64,000 nucleotides of DNA from Sinonovacula constricta (taxonomy: Eukaryota > Mollusca > Bivalvia > Cardiida > Solecurtidae), in assembly GCA_007844125.1 (NCBI GenBank), contig CM017572.1:31266423-31330422 (forward strand), read 5' to 3'. Made by a program: the position numbers and the translations under genes. Shown here in pieces: positions 31,763 through 44,168 of the stretch. Numbering within the stretch: the first letter of the stretch is position 1; every line of letters starts with the position of its first letter. The notes beneath the pieces are model-generated. The model worked only from the letters and a program-made list of their open reading frames with translations, was not told the origin of the DNA and ran no database searches.

Positions 31763-34700
31763 GGGTATGACTAAACAGTAAATAGTCACAAATAGTCACA
31801 AGTAGTCAAATGACTAAACAGCGTATAGTCGATTACAGGCTGATATATATAGGCATAAGCTCCATGTTTTCGTATATTGTAAATGTTCTTTTGCATTAGA
31901 AAAAGGTCATTTCGTTGTTTTGAGACCGAAATCTAAACAGAAATGTGCATAAAGAACGCAAAAACGGTGACAAATAGTCACGAATAGTCAAATTACTAAA
32001 CAGTGTATAGTCGATTTCAGGCTGTTATATACGCATAGGCTTCATGTTTTCATTTATCATAAATATATTTATTATAAATACAAAAAAAATGTTCTTTTGC
32101 ACTAGAAAATGTCATTTCGTTGGTTTAGACCGAAATCAAAACAGACATGTACATAAATAACGCAAAAAACGGTGACAAATAGACACGATTAGTCAAATGA
32201 CTAAACATCGTATAGTCAAATTTCAGTAGGTTCATTGTTCAAACTATACCTTTTGGATCAGTTTTAAGAATGTACTTACAATGTTACCGTATTTGCTAGC
32301 TAAACATTTACATGACCTTAACGAAAATGTTATGAAGTTAATATAAAAAGTGCCGTAACTGCCACAAAAAGTCGATCGAGCTGGCTCACAAATAGTCACT
32401 TTTTGAACCTGGTTTAATATATAAAATGCTGTTTTATAGGCAAAGGCTCCATGGTTTCATTTTTTGTAAATGTTCTTTTGTATTAGCAAAGTCATTTCGT
32501 TTGTTTGAGACCGAAATCTACACAGAAATGTGCATAAATAACGCAAAAATGGTGACAAATAGTCACGCATATTCAAATTACAAAACAGCGTTTAGTCAAC
32601 TTTCAGTATGCTAATAGGCTAAACTATATCATTTAGGTCAAACATTTTATTTTAAATTTTTATTTTAAATGTTTATTTTATATTGAACATATTTGATGTA
32701 TCTTTACAAACTTGGTTTATTTATACTAGCTTTTAAACACACATGGAAGTATTACCGAAAAGTGTTTCAACGGATAGTATTATCTACACGCAATACAGAC
32801 TCTTCAGTACTCAGGGCAAAACAGTGAAATTAATTGACTCAGTTTTGTTATTAGCAAACTTTGTTTCATAAAAACTTTACATATTTTCTTATTGTCAAAC
32901 GCATTAACCTTGAATTTATCCTACGATTTTCTGGATTATTCCACGTAACATAAAACAAGACAATTTTCTATAAACAAAACGTTTATTGAAACATGTACTG
33001 TTGACGAATCACACAAAGAAAACACAGCGTCTGAGACAATACGAGTAATTTAGGTATGTATAGTGCGCTATAATTATCATAATTGGTCGCTGTGATGCAT
33101 TTCTTAAAAAAATATTATAATAATTAAAATGATAATGATGTTAATGAAGTACTTCATTACTGTTTAAATTAGGAATGTCAACGGTTTACCGGATAACCGG
33201 ATATCAATTTACTCTCCAGTTAAACGCATTAATTGCATATAACTTTGAAAAGAAATATTATCAATTGTAAGTCTGTGCTAAACTCAAGTGTTATACAAAC
33301 AATTATTGACAGCATTAATGATATAAATCAATCATAAAATCAAAATTGGATCAACTCAATAAATAAAAATCAGCTAACTGAGACGAGACAAGATAGGAAC
33401 TATGACATACACCATATTATCTTTAATTACACAGGAGCAAAATATGGAAATATTTCACGCCTTCTTAAATTCGATAAACCAAAAGCAAACCAAAACTTGT
33501 TTAAAAATCAACAGGAAGTTATTTCAAAGGGAAGTTTACATGTGTATTTGATAATGATGAATCCGAAACTTAAATTTAACTTGGAGAAGGAAGAGGGAAG
33601 TATTTATTTTCCTTATGATGAAGAGTGCGCTATTGTTTCGTTCATGACAAGAGATTGTATTACAAGGAAAGAAATAGGAACATTTTTAACTTGAGAGGCT
33701 CTGCATACATGTTCATAGAATACTAACAATGTTCAAGTGTGTAAAACTGATTGTGCACAAATCCGTAGTTTATCAGTACTCAGGCTCCATGTAAAGGTGA
33801 TATCCGACAATGTTTCCATTGCAAATACATGTCACGACAATAAACCTCTACGTTAAGGCATTTTAGAATGAAACGTATGAAATTGATTATGTTAAGACGA
33901 TTTAGTAAAGTATTCGTAGGTATAAGTATAGTATTCAGAGGCAATACAACGTAAGTCATGAAATATTTCATATGAGATTCCATCATTGTCTTATTTATTT
34001 TAGGACGATATGTGGTATCCTGCTAAATATCCTCTTTGATCTAATTTTTATACCATATTTGAAAAACCAAAACAAGTAAACATTCCTCATACGTTCTCGT
34101 TACAATAAAATTGTAAAATATATACTTTACAAATGTATATCAAAATAATATAATCTCGTCCAAATCTCGTGCGTTTAGTCGATTGATGATTTTCCTTTTT
34201 GGTGGTAGATATTTCTGCGCATTGAAAGGCAGCGGGATTACATTAAATGTTGTTCCTAGCCATAGTTTTGTCCAGTGTTGTGAAAAGCATTCCAGTGTGT
34301 GCATCGTCTGTTTGCCTTATTAAATGTTTCAATTCATTTGTTACCACACACCTACTTCTGGATTGAGGTATATGTATCTTGGAACAGCTAGCTTAAACGA
34401 CGTAGGTCTTTCTGCGCACGTAGACATATTTTACCAAAATTAAGGTAGACCTGTCAACGTGCTCAGAGATGGACTTGAGCACGTGATGTCCTTTGTAAAA
34501 GTCGTTACTTTATTTTTTAACGTATTTTAAAGGTAACTCGCCGCTGAGATGACGAGCGCATTTACAGTTATATACATAAAGGTACAAAAATACGATATCA
34601 AGTGCAAACTTATTCTGGTTTATCCATGGCATTAAACAAAATTATCCATTTATGCATGGTTGATATTGAGTTGAGTCTTACGGCGCACATCAACACCGCC

Positions 34701-36888
34701 AACAGTTAAATGGTACGTTTGAACAAAAAAACGTTTATACCCCAAATGGAAAATTGCTTTATTTGAAGTTTATTCTTTTTCTTTTTAAGAAAAATAATTT
34801 TGAGTAAGATTCTTGCATTTGGGTCACATCTATAATAATTTAACTGAAAATTATATCAATAAAAACCGGATGTTTATGTTAGTGTTATTATTTTAAAATT
34901 GCACAATATTTGCTTTTGGGGACTTCTATAAACTAGATAAAAATTATTGCATAGACACAGAATCACGAAGATATGAAAAGTCGTCAATGCATATGCAGTT
35001 ATTTATGTGACAACAAATGACACGTTTACTCTTTCTGTTTTATATATAGTTATTCCATTAATTATGTATACAATACGTCTTTGCAATTCAGCATAGTCAC
35101 TGATAAAAAGCACACCTTCATAGTACTTCGTTCTTTAACTTTAACCTTAACTAAAATATTGTTTCTTCATATAATCTTGTGTACCCCAAAAACAAATATT
35201 CATATTCACACCACATCTTCTTCTCTCAAACCTAAAATTTTCCTGGAATTGACATTTTGAATACCATATTGTCTTTCGCATTGTTCCACATATTACTCTA
35301 GTTTTGTACCTGGGTTGAAATAAAAGTAGTATCTGTCTGTCAATTAGGTCCAAAACTGACAATAGTGAATGATAACACGTATCGCCTATTCAGCAAACAT
35401 ATAATTACTTAATCTTACATGACAAACTGACAGCATATACATTGTTAGATGTTGTTAAAGCATGTTTTTTTCTTGTATTTTTGTGACCACTGAAAATAAA
35501 AGAATGTTACGATTTCAGGATAAACATATATAAACTTTGTAAACAGGGTTGTAATTTGTATTTCTTAACGAAGGCTGTAGATTTATAGAGAATAAGAACA
35601 TTCTCCTGCAACCTTGAGATACGGTAAGAGCAGCTCTTCTCATTTTCAAAAAGAAATAATATTTATGCGTGGAGATTATTTAAATTATGAACATTTAACT
35701 AGACTGAATAAAATACAACCGAAAACATCATGGCATGTTTATTTAGTTTTTAATTTTCGCATTGTAGCTTATTGGGAAGCATCGAGATGTTTTGCTGTTA
35801 CTTGCCGCTTCAGATAATTATATCATTGATTCAATATATCCTGCCAGAAAAAAAACTTAAAACTATCCCCACCCCCATCCTTCCCCTTCCTGACACACAC
35901 CAGGTCCCGGAAGTACAGAGGACGTTACCAGGTCCAGCAGTGTATTGCAGGCATGACCTTATGGCAGATGACATATATCACAAGTAAAATTCTATGTCTG
36001 GTTTTATCTTAGTGACGCCTTTGAAGCACTTTCGTTGATTCTCTTGTTTGCGAAACTATTAGTTATATTACAATGTAACCTATTTTTTTTATTAATGTTG
36101 ATGATGTACTTTGACCTATTGACTCACATTAAACTTGACTATACAGTATTTAGTCAGATAATTATCAGTGAATGTTCGTGGTTAATTTTATGTTATGTTA
36201 TTTATGGGGATTTTTTTTAAGTGGCCGTCATTATGCGTACTACAAAGATTTTTTGTGTTCATTCCGTGAATTATTTTGAATGTGAATCTGTTGGGAAAAT
36301 AACCAGTTATGTTATTTATAGTGTAAAATGTTGATGCAAAGTTGTTGTTTTTATTAAGATAGCATATTTTGACTTAATAACCCTACCTAAATTTAAATAT
36401 ACGTTATTTAGTCACTTGACGATTTTAAATATTAGCTCAGGTTTAAAAAGTAACTATTTGTGAGGGGCCACGGGCCCGCTCGGTCGACTATTTGTGGCTG
36501 TTAGAGCACTTTTTTATTAACTTCATCACATTTTCGTTAATGTCATGTAAATGTTTATCAAGTAAATACGGTAAAATTGTAAGTACATTCTTTTAAATGA
36601 TCCAAAAGGCATAGTTTGACCAATGAACCGATTGAAATTTGACTATACGCTATTTAGTTATTTGACTATTCGTGACTATTGTCACCATTTCTTGTGCTAT
36701 TTATGCACATTTCTGATAAGATTTCGGTCTCAAACCAACAAAATGACCTTTTCCTAATGCAAAAGAACATTTACAATAAATGAAAACATGGAACATATGC
36801 CTATATAACAGCCTGTTATCGACTATACGCTGTTTAGTCATTCGACTATTTGTGACTATTTGTGACTATTTGCTGTTTAGTCATACCG
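31763..36888. mobile_element. 5,126-bp Mutator/foldback-like transposon with long repeated TIRs
   Basis: The ends are inverted (GGGTATGACTAAACAG at 31,763; CTGTTTAGTCATACCG to 36,888) and are flanked by a perfect 9-bp duplication, CAGAAAATC (31,754-31,762 and 36,889-36,897). The terminal inverted repeats extend for at least ~650 bases on the left (to about 32,410) and ~460 on the right (from about 36,425). They are built of ~190-200-bp subunits bearing AAATAGTCAC, ACTAAACAGCGTATAGTCG, AATGTTCTTTTGCATTAGAA and AGACCGAAATCTAAACAGAA. A third subunit follows on the left (to about 32,640). A 9-bp duplication with long terminal inverted repeats is typical of Mutator-like elements, and tandem subunits in the repeats recall foldback elements. 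The ~3.8-kb interior is AT-rich with no transposase motif I could recognise. Confidence 0.85.
33338..33694 (+). CDS. Unrecognised open segment inside the 5-kb transposon
   Basis: A frame of 118 codons is open to TGA at 33,692-33,694, without an early ATG. An acceptor-like TTAATTACACAG at 33,434 could begin an exon encoding GAKYGNISRLLKFDKPK... and ending RDCITRKEIGTFLT. The composition (Lys, Asn, Phe, Glu) is protein-like for this AT-rich interior, but no family is recognised. It may be a remnant of an element-encoded or captured gene, or a chance frame. Confidence 0.25.
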   Translation, partial: NQNWINSINKNQLTETRQDRNYDIHHIIFNYTGAKYGNISRLLKFDKPKANQNLFKNQQEVISKGSLHVYLIMMNPKLKFNLEKEEGSIYFPYDEECAIVSFMTRDCITRKEIGTFLT

Positions 36889-37130
36889 CAGAAAATCTTA
36901 TCCAGCCTGGCTACTGCCGAGACGAAACTAAACTTCCGGTACGACTTAAGTGCGGAATGGAGTTCAATAGCGAAAAGGAGTTTCGCGGAAAGGAGTTTTA
37001 TTTTTATTGCCGTGCTTGCAAACAAGGACGTATTATTCGATTGTTGTTATAATTATATTTCATTACACACTTTATGCTCGAAATATCGAAAAGTACCCAA
37101 ACCACTAAGAAAATCGATGCCTAACCAGAA
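36889..37130 (+). repeat. Repeat R2, right fragment after the insertion
   Basis: It begins with the second CAGAAAATC copy and continues TTATCCAGCCTGGCTACTG, then AGGAGTTTCGCGGAAAGGAG and TTGCCGTGCTTGCAAACAAG. It aligns with 3,025-3,220 and inversely with about 59,230-58,980. Confidence 0.85.
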
Positions 37131-39184
37131 GTTAGCCTAACCGTTAGGCATGGCATTTTTTTTATTTATGCCCTAGTAATTGTGCGTAACTTAAAAAAGG
37201 CCAAGATACGCACCTGGATTTACAAACTGTAATTCTGATGGAAACAAGATAATTTGCTACTTTGTTGTTGTTGTTGTTTTTTAAGGTTAAAGGTACCCGA
37301 CATTAATGAATTTGTTCGGGTGCGGGGAGGGGAGTGAAAAAGAAAAGTTGGCCTTTAATAGACATTAGCAAAAACCTAAGAACCGACGATGAACAAAGAT
37401 AGTATTATAATAAAACTAAAGGGCATGAATTAATGGTATCTTTGCGTTATTGACATGGCCATCAAAGCAATTTCTTTAATCAATATGAGGGGTGTGTGTT
37501 CAGTTGCTTGACCCAGCTCATCCGAAGTTCATATGACATAATTAAATTAAATAATCAAACTTCTTTAGTATATTACTAATTTAGAATTTTCTTACTTAAG
37601 ATAATCCCGATGCGTAAACCTTTTCTTAACATTATGTCTTTATAATATATAGTAAAAAATATAAGTTATTAAAAGTTTGCTTAATGTAACGTACTTCACT
37701 GTATGGCCATTTTCTAAAGTAGTCTCATATATTCGAAAGATAAAATGTTGTACTCGCAAATACGAGCCATTGTAATGTCGATTTCATACAAAAACATGTC
37801 ATATAATGTATAACATTAGCATTGTATTAGTTTGTGTTGCAAGTCGTATTTGCAAATGAAGTGATCCAGTCGGAAATGTGACTCCTATTCGCTACTTAGT
37901 CACACAGGCTTTCCCAAACCATAGGTGAAGGTCAATTCATGGTTCCCAGCATCTTGCATGTGTTGCACTGGAACGCCAGGTCAAAGAACAAAATCAGAAC
38001 GAGGCAGTGACTTCCTTGTCTTACATAAAATGGCGAATCTGAGGGTGTAGTTGTTTAATTGAATGATATAATTTCCTTTAGTGGAACATTTACATAAGTA
38101 CAATGAAGCAACATTGTGTGTCGGTGATTGTGTTAGAATAGTTCATAGTGGCCTTCCAGCTGCCAGCATTTTCAGCCAGATCGAGTGTAACAACTAGAGG
38201 CCGCTGGATGATTATATCAATGTATCTTCTTCCGGGCTGTGACAACTTGTGTGCAGGACCACGGACCAACTAGTGGCTCCAGCCAAGTTCTTTGTTTTGG
38301 CGGATAAGATAACATAAGCTTTCCATATCTTTGGACCTATGTGCTTGCTGTATGGCAAGTCGTAGATAAAACCAACTTTATTTCTTTAATATGCATTACA
38401 TTAAAACAATGGTTTTCTTATTACAGTGTAAATTTATCTTAAACTGCACTTTTCTGGATATCAGCATGTCCTTTCAATTAAATTATGAGTTCTTAAATTA
38501 AGCAACACTTGTAATCAGATCTATACTTTTATTTCATTACAGTTTGATTATACATTAACCATAGCCGGTGGGTTTGATTGGAGCATTTAATACTGCTTTT
38601 GGGCAAACAGTCTCAAGGTCAGCATCAGTTGTGATTTTGTTCCTTATTTTTCTTGCATATTGATTTTAAATGCCCATCAACTAGAATGTACCAATTCATG
38701 CACTAGAAGTGTATTTACAACTTAATATGCTGTACAAATGCTATACGCTTTCTGTTTACTGTCATGAATTAGAGTAATCATAAGCCAGTTGAAATCTATT
38801 AATGAATACACATTTTCAATAGAACTTTACATGCCTGGTTGGCATTAGATTTTCCTGCTAAACTTAAGCTGAATCTAATAGTCTCAAGTGATAGAGTACA
38901 AATGTTCTGTCATTGTCACACGCTGTAGTTGGTTAAATATCACAAACCCAAAACCAACTGAAGTCCGACTTAAAGCAAACAAACTATACACTAAGTATAC
39001 AAAGGCATTTAATTAAAACAAATTGAATCATTTATTTAAACATTGTTGTGATAAGATTAAGTTGTTGTGTTTCCTACTGATAAGCTCGGTGCAGGTTGAC
39101 TATTGGCTAGTTAGCAACACATACCTTTTGTTCTTGCAGCACAGACTTCAGTGTACATTAGAGATCTTGTTCCAGATAGTAAAT
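37131..39184. other. Upstream region of the left gene copy (arm homology)
   Basis: The region is non-coding and aligns inversely with about 56,425-58,980. An acceptor-like TTTTGTTCTTGCAG at about 39,127-39,140 precedes the 5' leader of exon 1, suggesting an untranslated exon further upstream that was not located. Confidence 0.5.
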
Positions 39185-40009
39185 ATGGCAGCAGCAATGG
39201 ATGCAGAGAAGTGGTCAGATGAATATAAAGATCCTAAGTGTTCCATTTGTGCCAAGAAGAAAAAAAAACAAGACTGCAGATTATTACTGCTCTGACTGCA
39301 ATAAACATCTGTGTACATCATGCTTAGGTTTTCATAATGATTTTAATGAAAATCACAATGTAGTGAAAGGACATGGAGACAACAAAGATGTGCTAACCGA
39401 GAAATGTGGAAAACATGCTGATGAGTTAGTAACGTTGTACTGTCGCCAACACAAGGAACTGCTGTGTCGGAAATGTCACCTCTTGGATCACTGGTCAGTT
39501 GTATAATTTAAAGTTGATATCTAATAATTTGCCCATATCTAATAGATGAAGCAATGTTTACCCCTGTTCTGGGAATTAGTGGCTAGTTGTAGCCTAAACT
39601 TATACTTAAATTTAAATAAAGGCTGTAATAGCATTACCGAAATTGTTAGACAGTACAAATAATGAAATATATTGCTGTCCTTGTCCATTCTGTCCATATC
39701 TATGAATAAGAATGATGGGGAGTTCAGCTAAAACTAGATATCAATTTCAGAGCTGATTACCCGGATGATCATGAAATGTGATCTTAAAAGTAAGTTGTCA
39801 CATGTTGTTTTTTTAGTTTAAAATAGCTAACTGTATAGCTTGCCTGGGACAGTGTAATGCGTTTGTGTAATGACAGTGGGGCATTTTGCATTTCTTTTAA
39901 TCTGGAACCATTTCCTGCATTTCAAAAGCTAATGGAAACGGGTTTCATGTCATTATCAGTCCGAAATTGTTGCGTTCTCATCAAAAGACATAATCGATAA
40001 TCATTATAA

Positions 40010-40520
40010 TGATCTCAGAATGAAAAATGGGGAGCATATAGTCGCCGCGTTGTCCGTCCGTCCCGTATTCGTGTCCCGCCCATAACTTTGTTCTTTGAAG
40101 TCGCATTTTAAAATTATTTGTCAGAAATAATTGGTCATATCGAGACAACATGTTGCACGTAAATTTCAGAGGGCTACCTTGAAGGTCAAGGTCACAGCAT
40201 GACCTTGAAGGAAAATTCTGTTCGGTCCATAACTTTTTTATAGTTGGATTTTAAAATTATTTCACAGAAATGATCGCTATATTGAGACGAGGTGTCGCCT
40301 GCAAGATTTGGGTCGCTACCTTGGAGGTCAAGGTCCTTGAAGCAAAATCATGTCCGGTCTATAACTTTGTTATTTGCATTCACATTTTTAAAATTATTTC
40401 ACAAAAATGATCGCGTTATCAAGACAAATTGTCGCGCGCATAATTTGGGTAGCAACCTTAAAGGTCAAGGTGACAGTGTCACCTTGAAGCAAAATCATGA
40501 CCAGGCAATACATTTATAGT
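40010..40520 (+). repeat. Tandem-core repeat (CCTTGAAGGTCAAGG family), left arm
   Basis: It starts near GGGGAGCATATAGTCGCCGC and GTTGTCCGTCCGTCCCG. About three ~135-bp units follow, with CCATAACTTTGTT, AAAATTATTTCACA, GGTCAAGGTCACAGCATGAC and CCTTGAAGCAAAATCATG. The inverse copy is at about 55,050-55,560. Confidence 0.75.
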
Positions 40521-40566
40521 CTATAGTCTACCTTATTAAATACAATACACAACATATTGTATTTCT

Positions 40567-41928
40567 AGCTCACCTGAGCACAACGTGCTCAAGGGGAGCT
40601 TTTGTGATATCGCTTCGTCCGGCGTCCGGCGTCAACATTTAGCTTGTGAACACACTACAGGCAACAGTTTTTATCCAATCTTCATCAAACGTGGTCAGAA
40701 TGTTTGTCAGCATGAAATCTTGAATGAGTTCATAACTGGGTCACGTGGGGTCAAAAAAGTAGGTCACCAGATCAGATTTTAGAAAAAGCTTGTGAACACA
40801 CTAGAGGCCACGTCAATGCTCAATATTCACCAAACTTGATCAAAATTGTTGCCTGCATGAAATCTTGGAGGAGTTCATAACTGGGTCACGTGGGGTCAAT
40901 AAGTAGGTTACTAGGTCAAATCTTAGAAAAAGCTTGTGAACACACTAGAGACCACATTTATAGCCCAATCTTCACCAAACTTGGTCAGAATGTTTGTCTG
41001 CATGAAATCTTGGATGAGTTCATTATTGGGTTATGTGGGGTCTAAAAGTAGGTCACTAGGTCAAATCTCAGCAAAGGCTTTTGAATACACTAGAGACCAC
41101 ATTTATTGACCAATCTTCACCAACCTTGTTCAGAATGTGTGTCTGCATGAAATCTTGGATGAATTCGTTATTGGTTCATGTGGGGTCAAATGGTAGGTCA
41201 CTAGGTATAATCTTAAACAAAGCAGGCCCCATTTATATCCTAATCTTCACCAAACTTGATCAGAATGTTTGCTTTCATGAAACTTGGATGAGTTTATAAC
41301 TGGGTCACGAGGGATCAATAAGTAGGTATCTAGGTCAAATCTTAGAAAAAGCTTTTGAAAACACTAGAGACCACATCTATTGCCCAATCTTCACCAAACT
41401 TGGTCAGAATGTTTGTCTGCAAGAAATCTTGGATAAGTTCCTTATTGTGTCAAGTGGAGTAAAAACAGAGGTCACTAGGTCAAAACGTAGAAAAAGCATG
41501 TGAACACACTAGAGGCCACATTCATAGCCCAAATCTTCACCAAACTAGATCAGATTGTTTGTCTGCATGAAATCTTGGATGAGTATATTATTGAGTCACG
41601 TGGGATCAAAAAGTAGGTCACCAGGTCACATTTTAGAAAAACCTTGTGAAAACACTTATAGACCACATTGATGGCTCAATCTTCACCAAACTTGGTCAGA
41701 ATGTTTGCCAGTATGAAATCTTACATTAGTTTTGAAGTGAGTCATGTGGATTTAGTAGGTTACCTGGTACATTTCTAGAAAATGTTATCAACCCAGTGGC
41801 CACACTAATGCCCCAATCTTCACCAAAGATTTCTAAAGTAAATAACTCATTACTTGATGCCAGATTTGAGCCTACTAAAAGCCTGTGTCATCAGGTGAAC
41901 GATTAAGGGCCATCATGGCCCTCTTGTT
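40567..41928 (+). mobile_element. Tandem-core hairpin element, copy 4 (complete, ~1.36 kb)
   Basis: The 5' hairpin AGCTCACCTGAGCACAACGT to GGGGAGCT is followed by about eight ~145-bp core units and a terminal unit ending CAGGTGAACGATTAAGG. The 3' hairpin is GGGCCATCATGGCCC with CTCTTGTT after it. This is the longest copy in the window. It is absent from the matching place in the right arm, so it arrived after the duplication or was lost from the other arm. Confidence 0.85.
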
Positions 41929-43431
41929 TTAATTGTTTGCCATTGTTAGTATAACCAGTTCCATTGTTTCCCTAATTAACTCAGTGGTTTAAATAGCCAT
42001 TCCCTTCAACCTTTATAGGTATTTGTTTGATTTTGTCTGATTTTATAGCACTCCATTTACAAATGTTACCTTCATAGTTATACAACAAATTGTTTTTGTG
42101 ACAAAATACCCATTTGGGATAGGTCTTCGAAGGTCTCTTGTTTTCATGGGAAGATTGGGGAAGAGGTCAAATTGAGTGAGAACCATAGGTACAAGTAGTG
42201 TAAGAGGGTCAGGGGGCATGTTCACACAGGAAGAGTGTTGACATCTTGAAGCCATATAGTGTAATTTCCTGCATTTCAGATGCTTGACAGGCCTTCATAG
42301 AAATATTTCTTCCCAAAAAGTTTAATTTCAATGCATTTTTTCAAGACATTTTAGGTATAAATACGTGCTTACTTGTCTTATCTGTAGCACTGTACACATA
42401 ACACGCAACATTAATACACCCATGACCCCCCTACTAGATCCGCCCATGCATTAATGCATTTGTGGCATGCCGGTTTATTGCGATACTGAGTGGAGTTAAT
42501 ACTGTATCGTGATACACAAGGAAAATATCGCCTTTTCATCACTTTTGTTTCATTTGTTTATTGCCAGCATTTTGTGCATCAGAAGTCAGATATGCTTGTA
42601 TTGATGAAAAACGATCAACGACTGAAAAAGTAGACTGCTGTCGAAACCTTTCAATGCAGTTCATTCTGAACAGCCCAGAAAATGTGCTTACTCGATTTGC
42701 ATTTGCTGTATTCCTTTCAATATGAGTTTTAAACTAGTTTTAGCTGTATTTGCACAATTTAATTTCTCGATTTAAGAAAAAAGAATTGTTGCATAGATGC
42801 ATGAATCTTATTGGGCATACAATTTACTCCAAGTAGCCACATTGTCATGAGATATATTTCGTTGAAGAATACTTAGAACTTTAGTATTGCCTATTGTTCA
42901 CGTCCGATTCATCATCGCCCTAATTCAATGGGGCATAAAACATCACTGTCATGAATTTCTAAGTTAATTTGTTGCTTGACTGTACATTCTGACCTTTTAG
43001 TTATATTACTTTCATGTTTCTGAGTTTACCTGTTATAAAGCTTATAAAGCAATGTCATATATTGCTCAGGTATTTATTGTTCACTGTGCTCATTAAATTT
43101 GTGTGAAATAGCTTCTTATAATTGTTTAAATTTGGGAATATGGTGTTGTATGTATTGCAGTAAGCTCTATAGGTATCGAAATATATCATGGTATGCTTTC
43201 AGCATATCACAACAGTCCTACTTACTATCACCCTTGTGTACATGACACGAAAAAGCAAATCAATGACAAAGCGCCTTCAATTAACTATCTGGTTAGGATA
43301 GAAATGATTTGCTGATGAAATTAACATATCATACAGAAATTGCAAAGGCAACTTCTAATTTACAAAACGATACACACACAAAACAACAACAAAAGACATG
43401 TATTTTAAGGGATAATAAATGGTGGAGCTGG

Positions 43432-43716
43432 GCTAATGATTGGGATGGAATTTGCCTGCATTTTTGCCGATACGGTGCAGAGACATTTCTATCATAATAG
43501 CACAGGGGCACTTATGATGTGCCCAGGGCCTGAACCCGGCCTGCCCGTTATACTGACACCGATGAGTCTGGCGTAATGCTGTCCCCTTAGCCCCGATCGT
43601 TAGGAGGGAAGCCACTACTACCAACTTTAAAGTCTTTGGTTTGACCCAGCCGGGGTTTGAACACACGACCTCCCGATCCGCAAGCCGACGCTCTACCACC
43701 TGAGCTATTGTGGCCG
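43432..43716 (-). mobile_element. SINE S2 in the left arm
   Basis: On the minus strand, the head CAATAGCTCAGGTGGTAGAG and a near-consensus B box are followed by the full S2 body. It is the mirror of 53,475-53,765, so the insertion predates the inverted duplication. It lies in intron 1 of the pseudogene. Confidence 0.88.
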
Positions 43717-44090
43717 GCTAAGGGCTGATAATTGGCCTTAAGCAAAAATAACGGCCTTCATTCCTTAAAGCTCTCAGGATTATTTTTTATCAGCAGGCCA
43801 ATTATCTGCACTAAGTGGTGCTTCCCCTTATATTTTTGTTGAAGTATTGCAGAAAAATGATCTTTCTCAAGTAAAGATAAGGTTAAAGGGACATGGTGAT
43901 GTAGACAAAGAACAATGCTGGTCATTTGAAACACTGTGCATCGATTGACATATAAAGTAAATAATGTGAAGACAATTTTTAGCTGAGAATTGAGTGGCAA
44001 AAGTATGTTAATTTTCAATTCAAATAACTAACTCTTATTTTAGGAGTCAATGTATTTGAAAGTTAGAGTCGCCGAGTCGTTATTCCTGCT

Positions 44091-44168
44091 TACCTGTGGT
44101 GTAATGACTGTTCTGTTCAGACTTGTGTCTGGGGTCTTCCGGCACCTTACTATAGTGACCACATTAAG
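44091..44168 (+). pseudogene. Exon-like B-box remnant in intron 1 (left arm)
   Basis: The frame reads YLWCNDCSVQTCVWGL and then YYSDHIKV, which resembles the second half of a B-box (C-x2-C, then TC, then a His-rich end). The mirrored segment in the right arm is also open. In this copy the acceptor AG is lost (TTCCTGC). It would not splice in frame to exon 1, so it is probably an abandoned exon. Confidence 0.4.

Noticed and set aside
42043..42255. 70-codon minus-strand frame (start shared with the right arm near 54,903)
   Set aside because: The shared start extends only about 20 residues before the two arms diverge into different frames; no domain is recognised.
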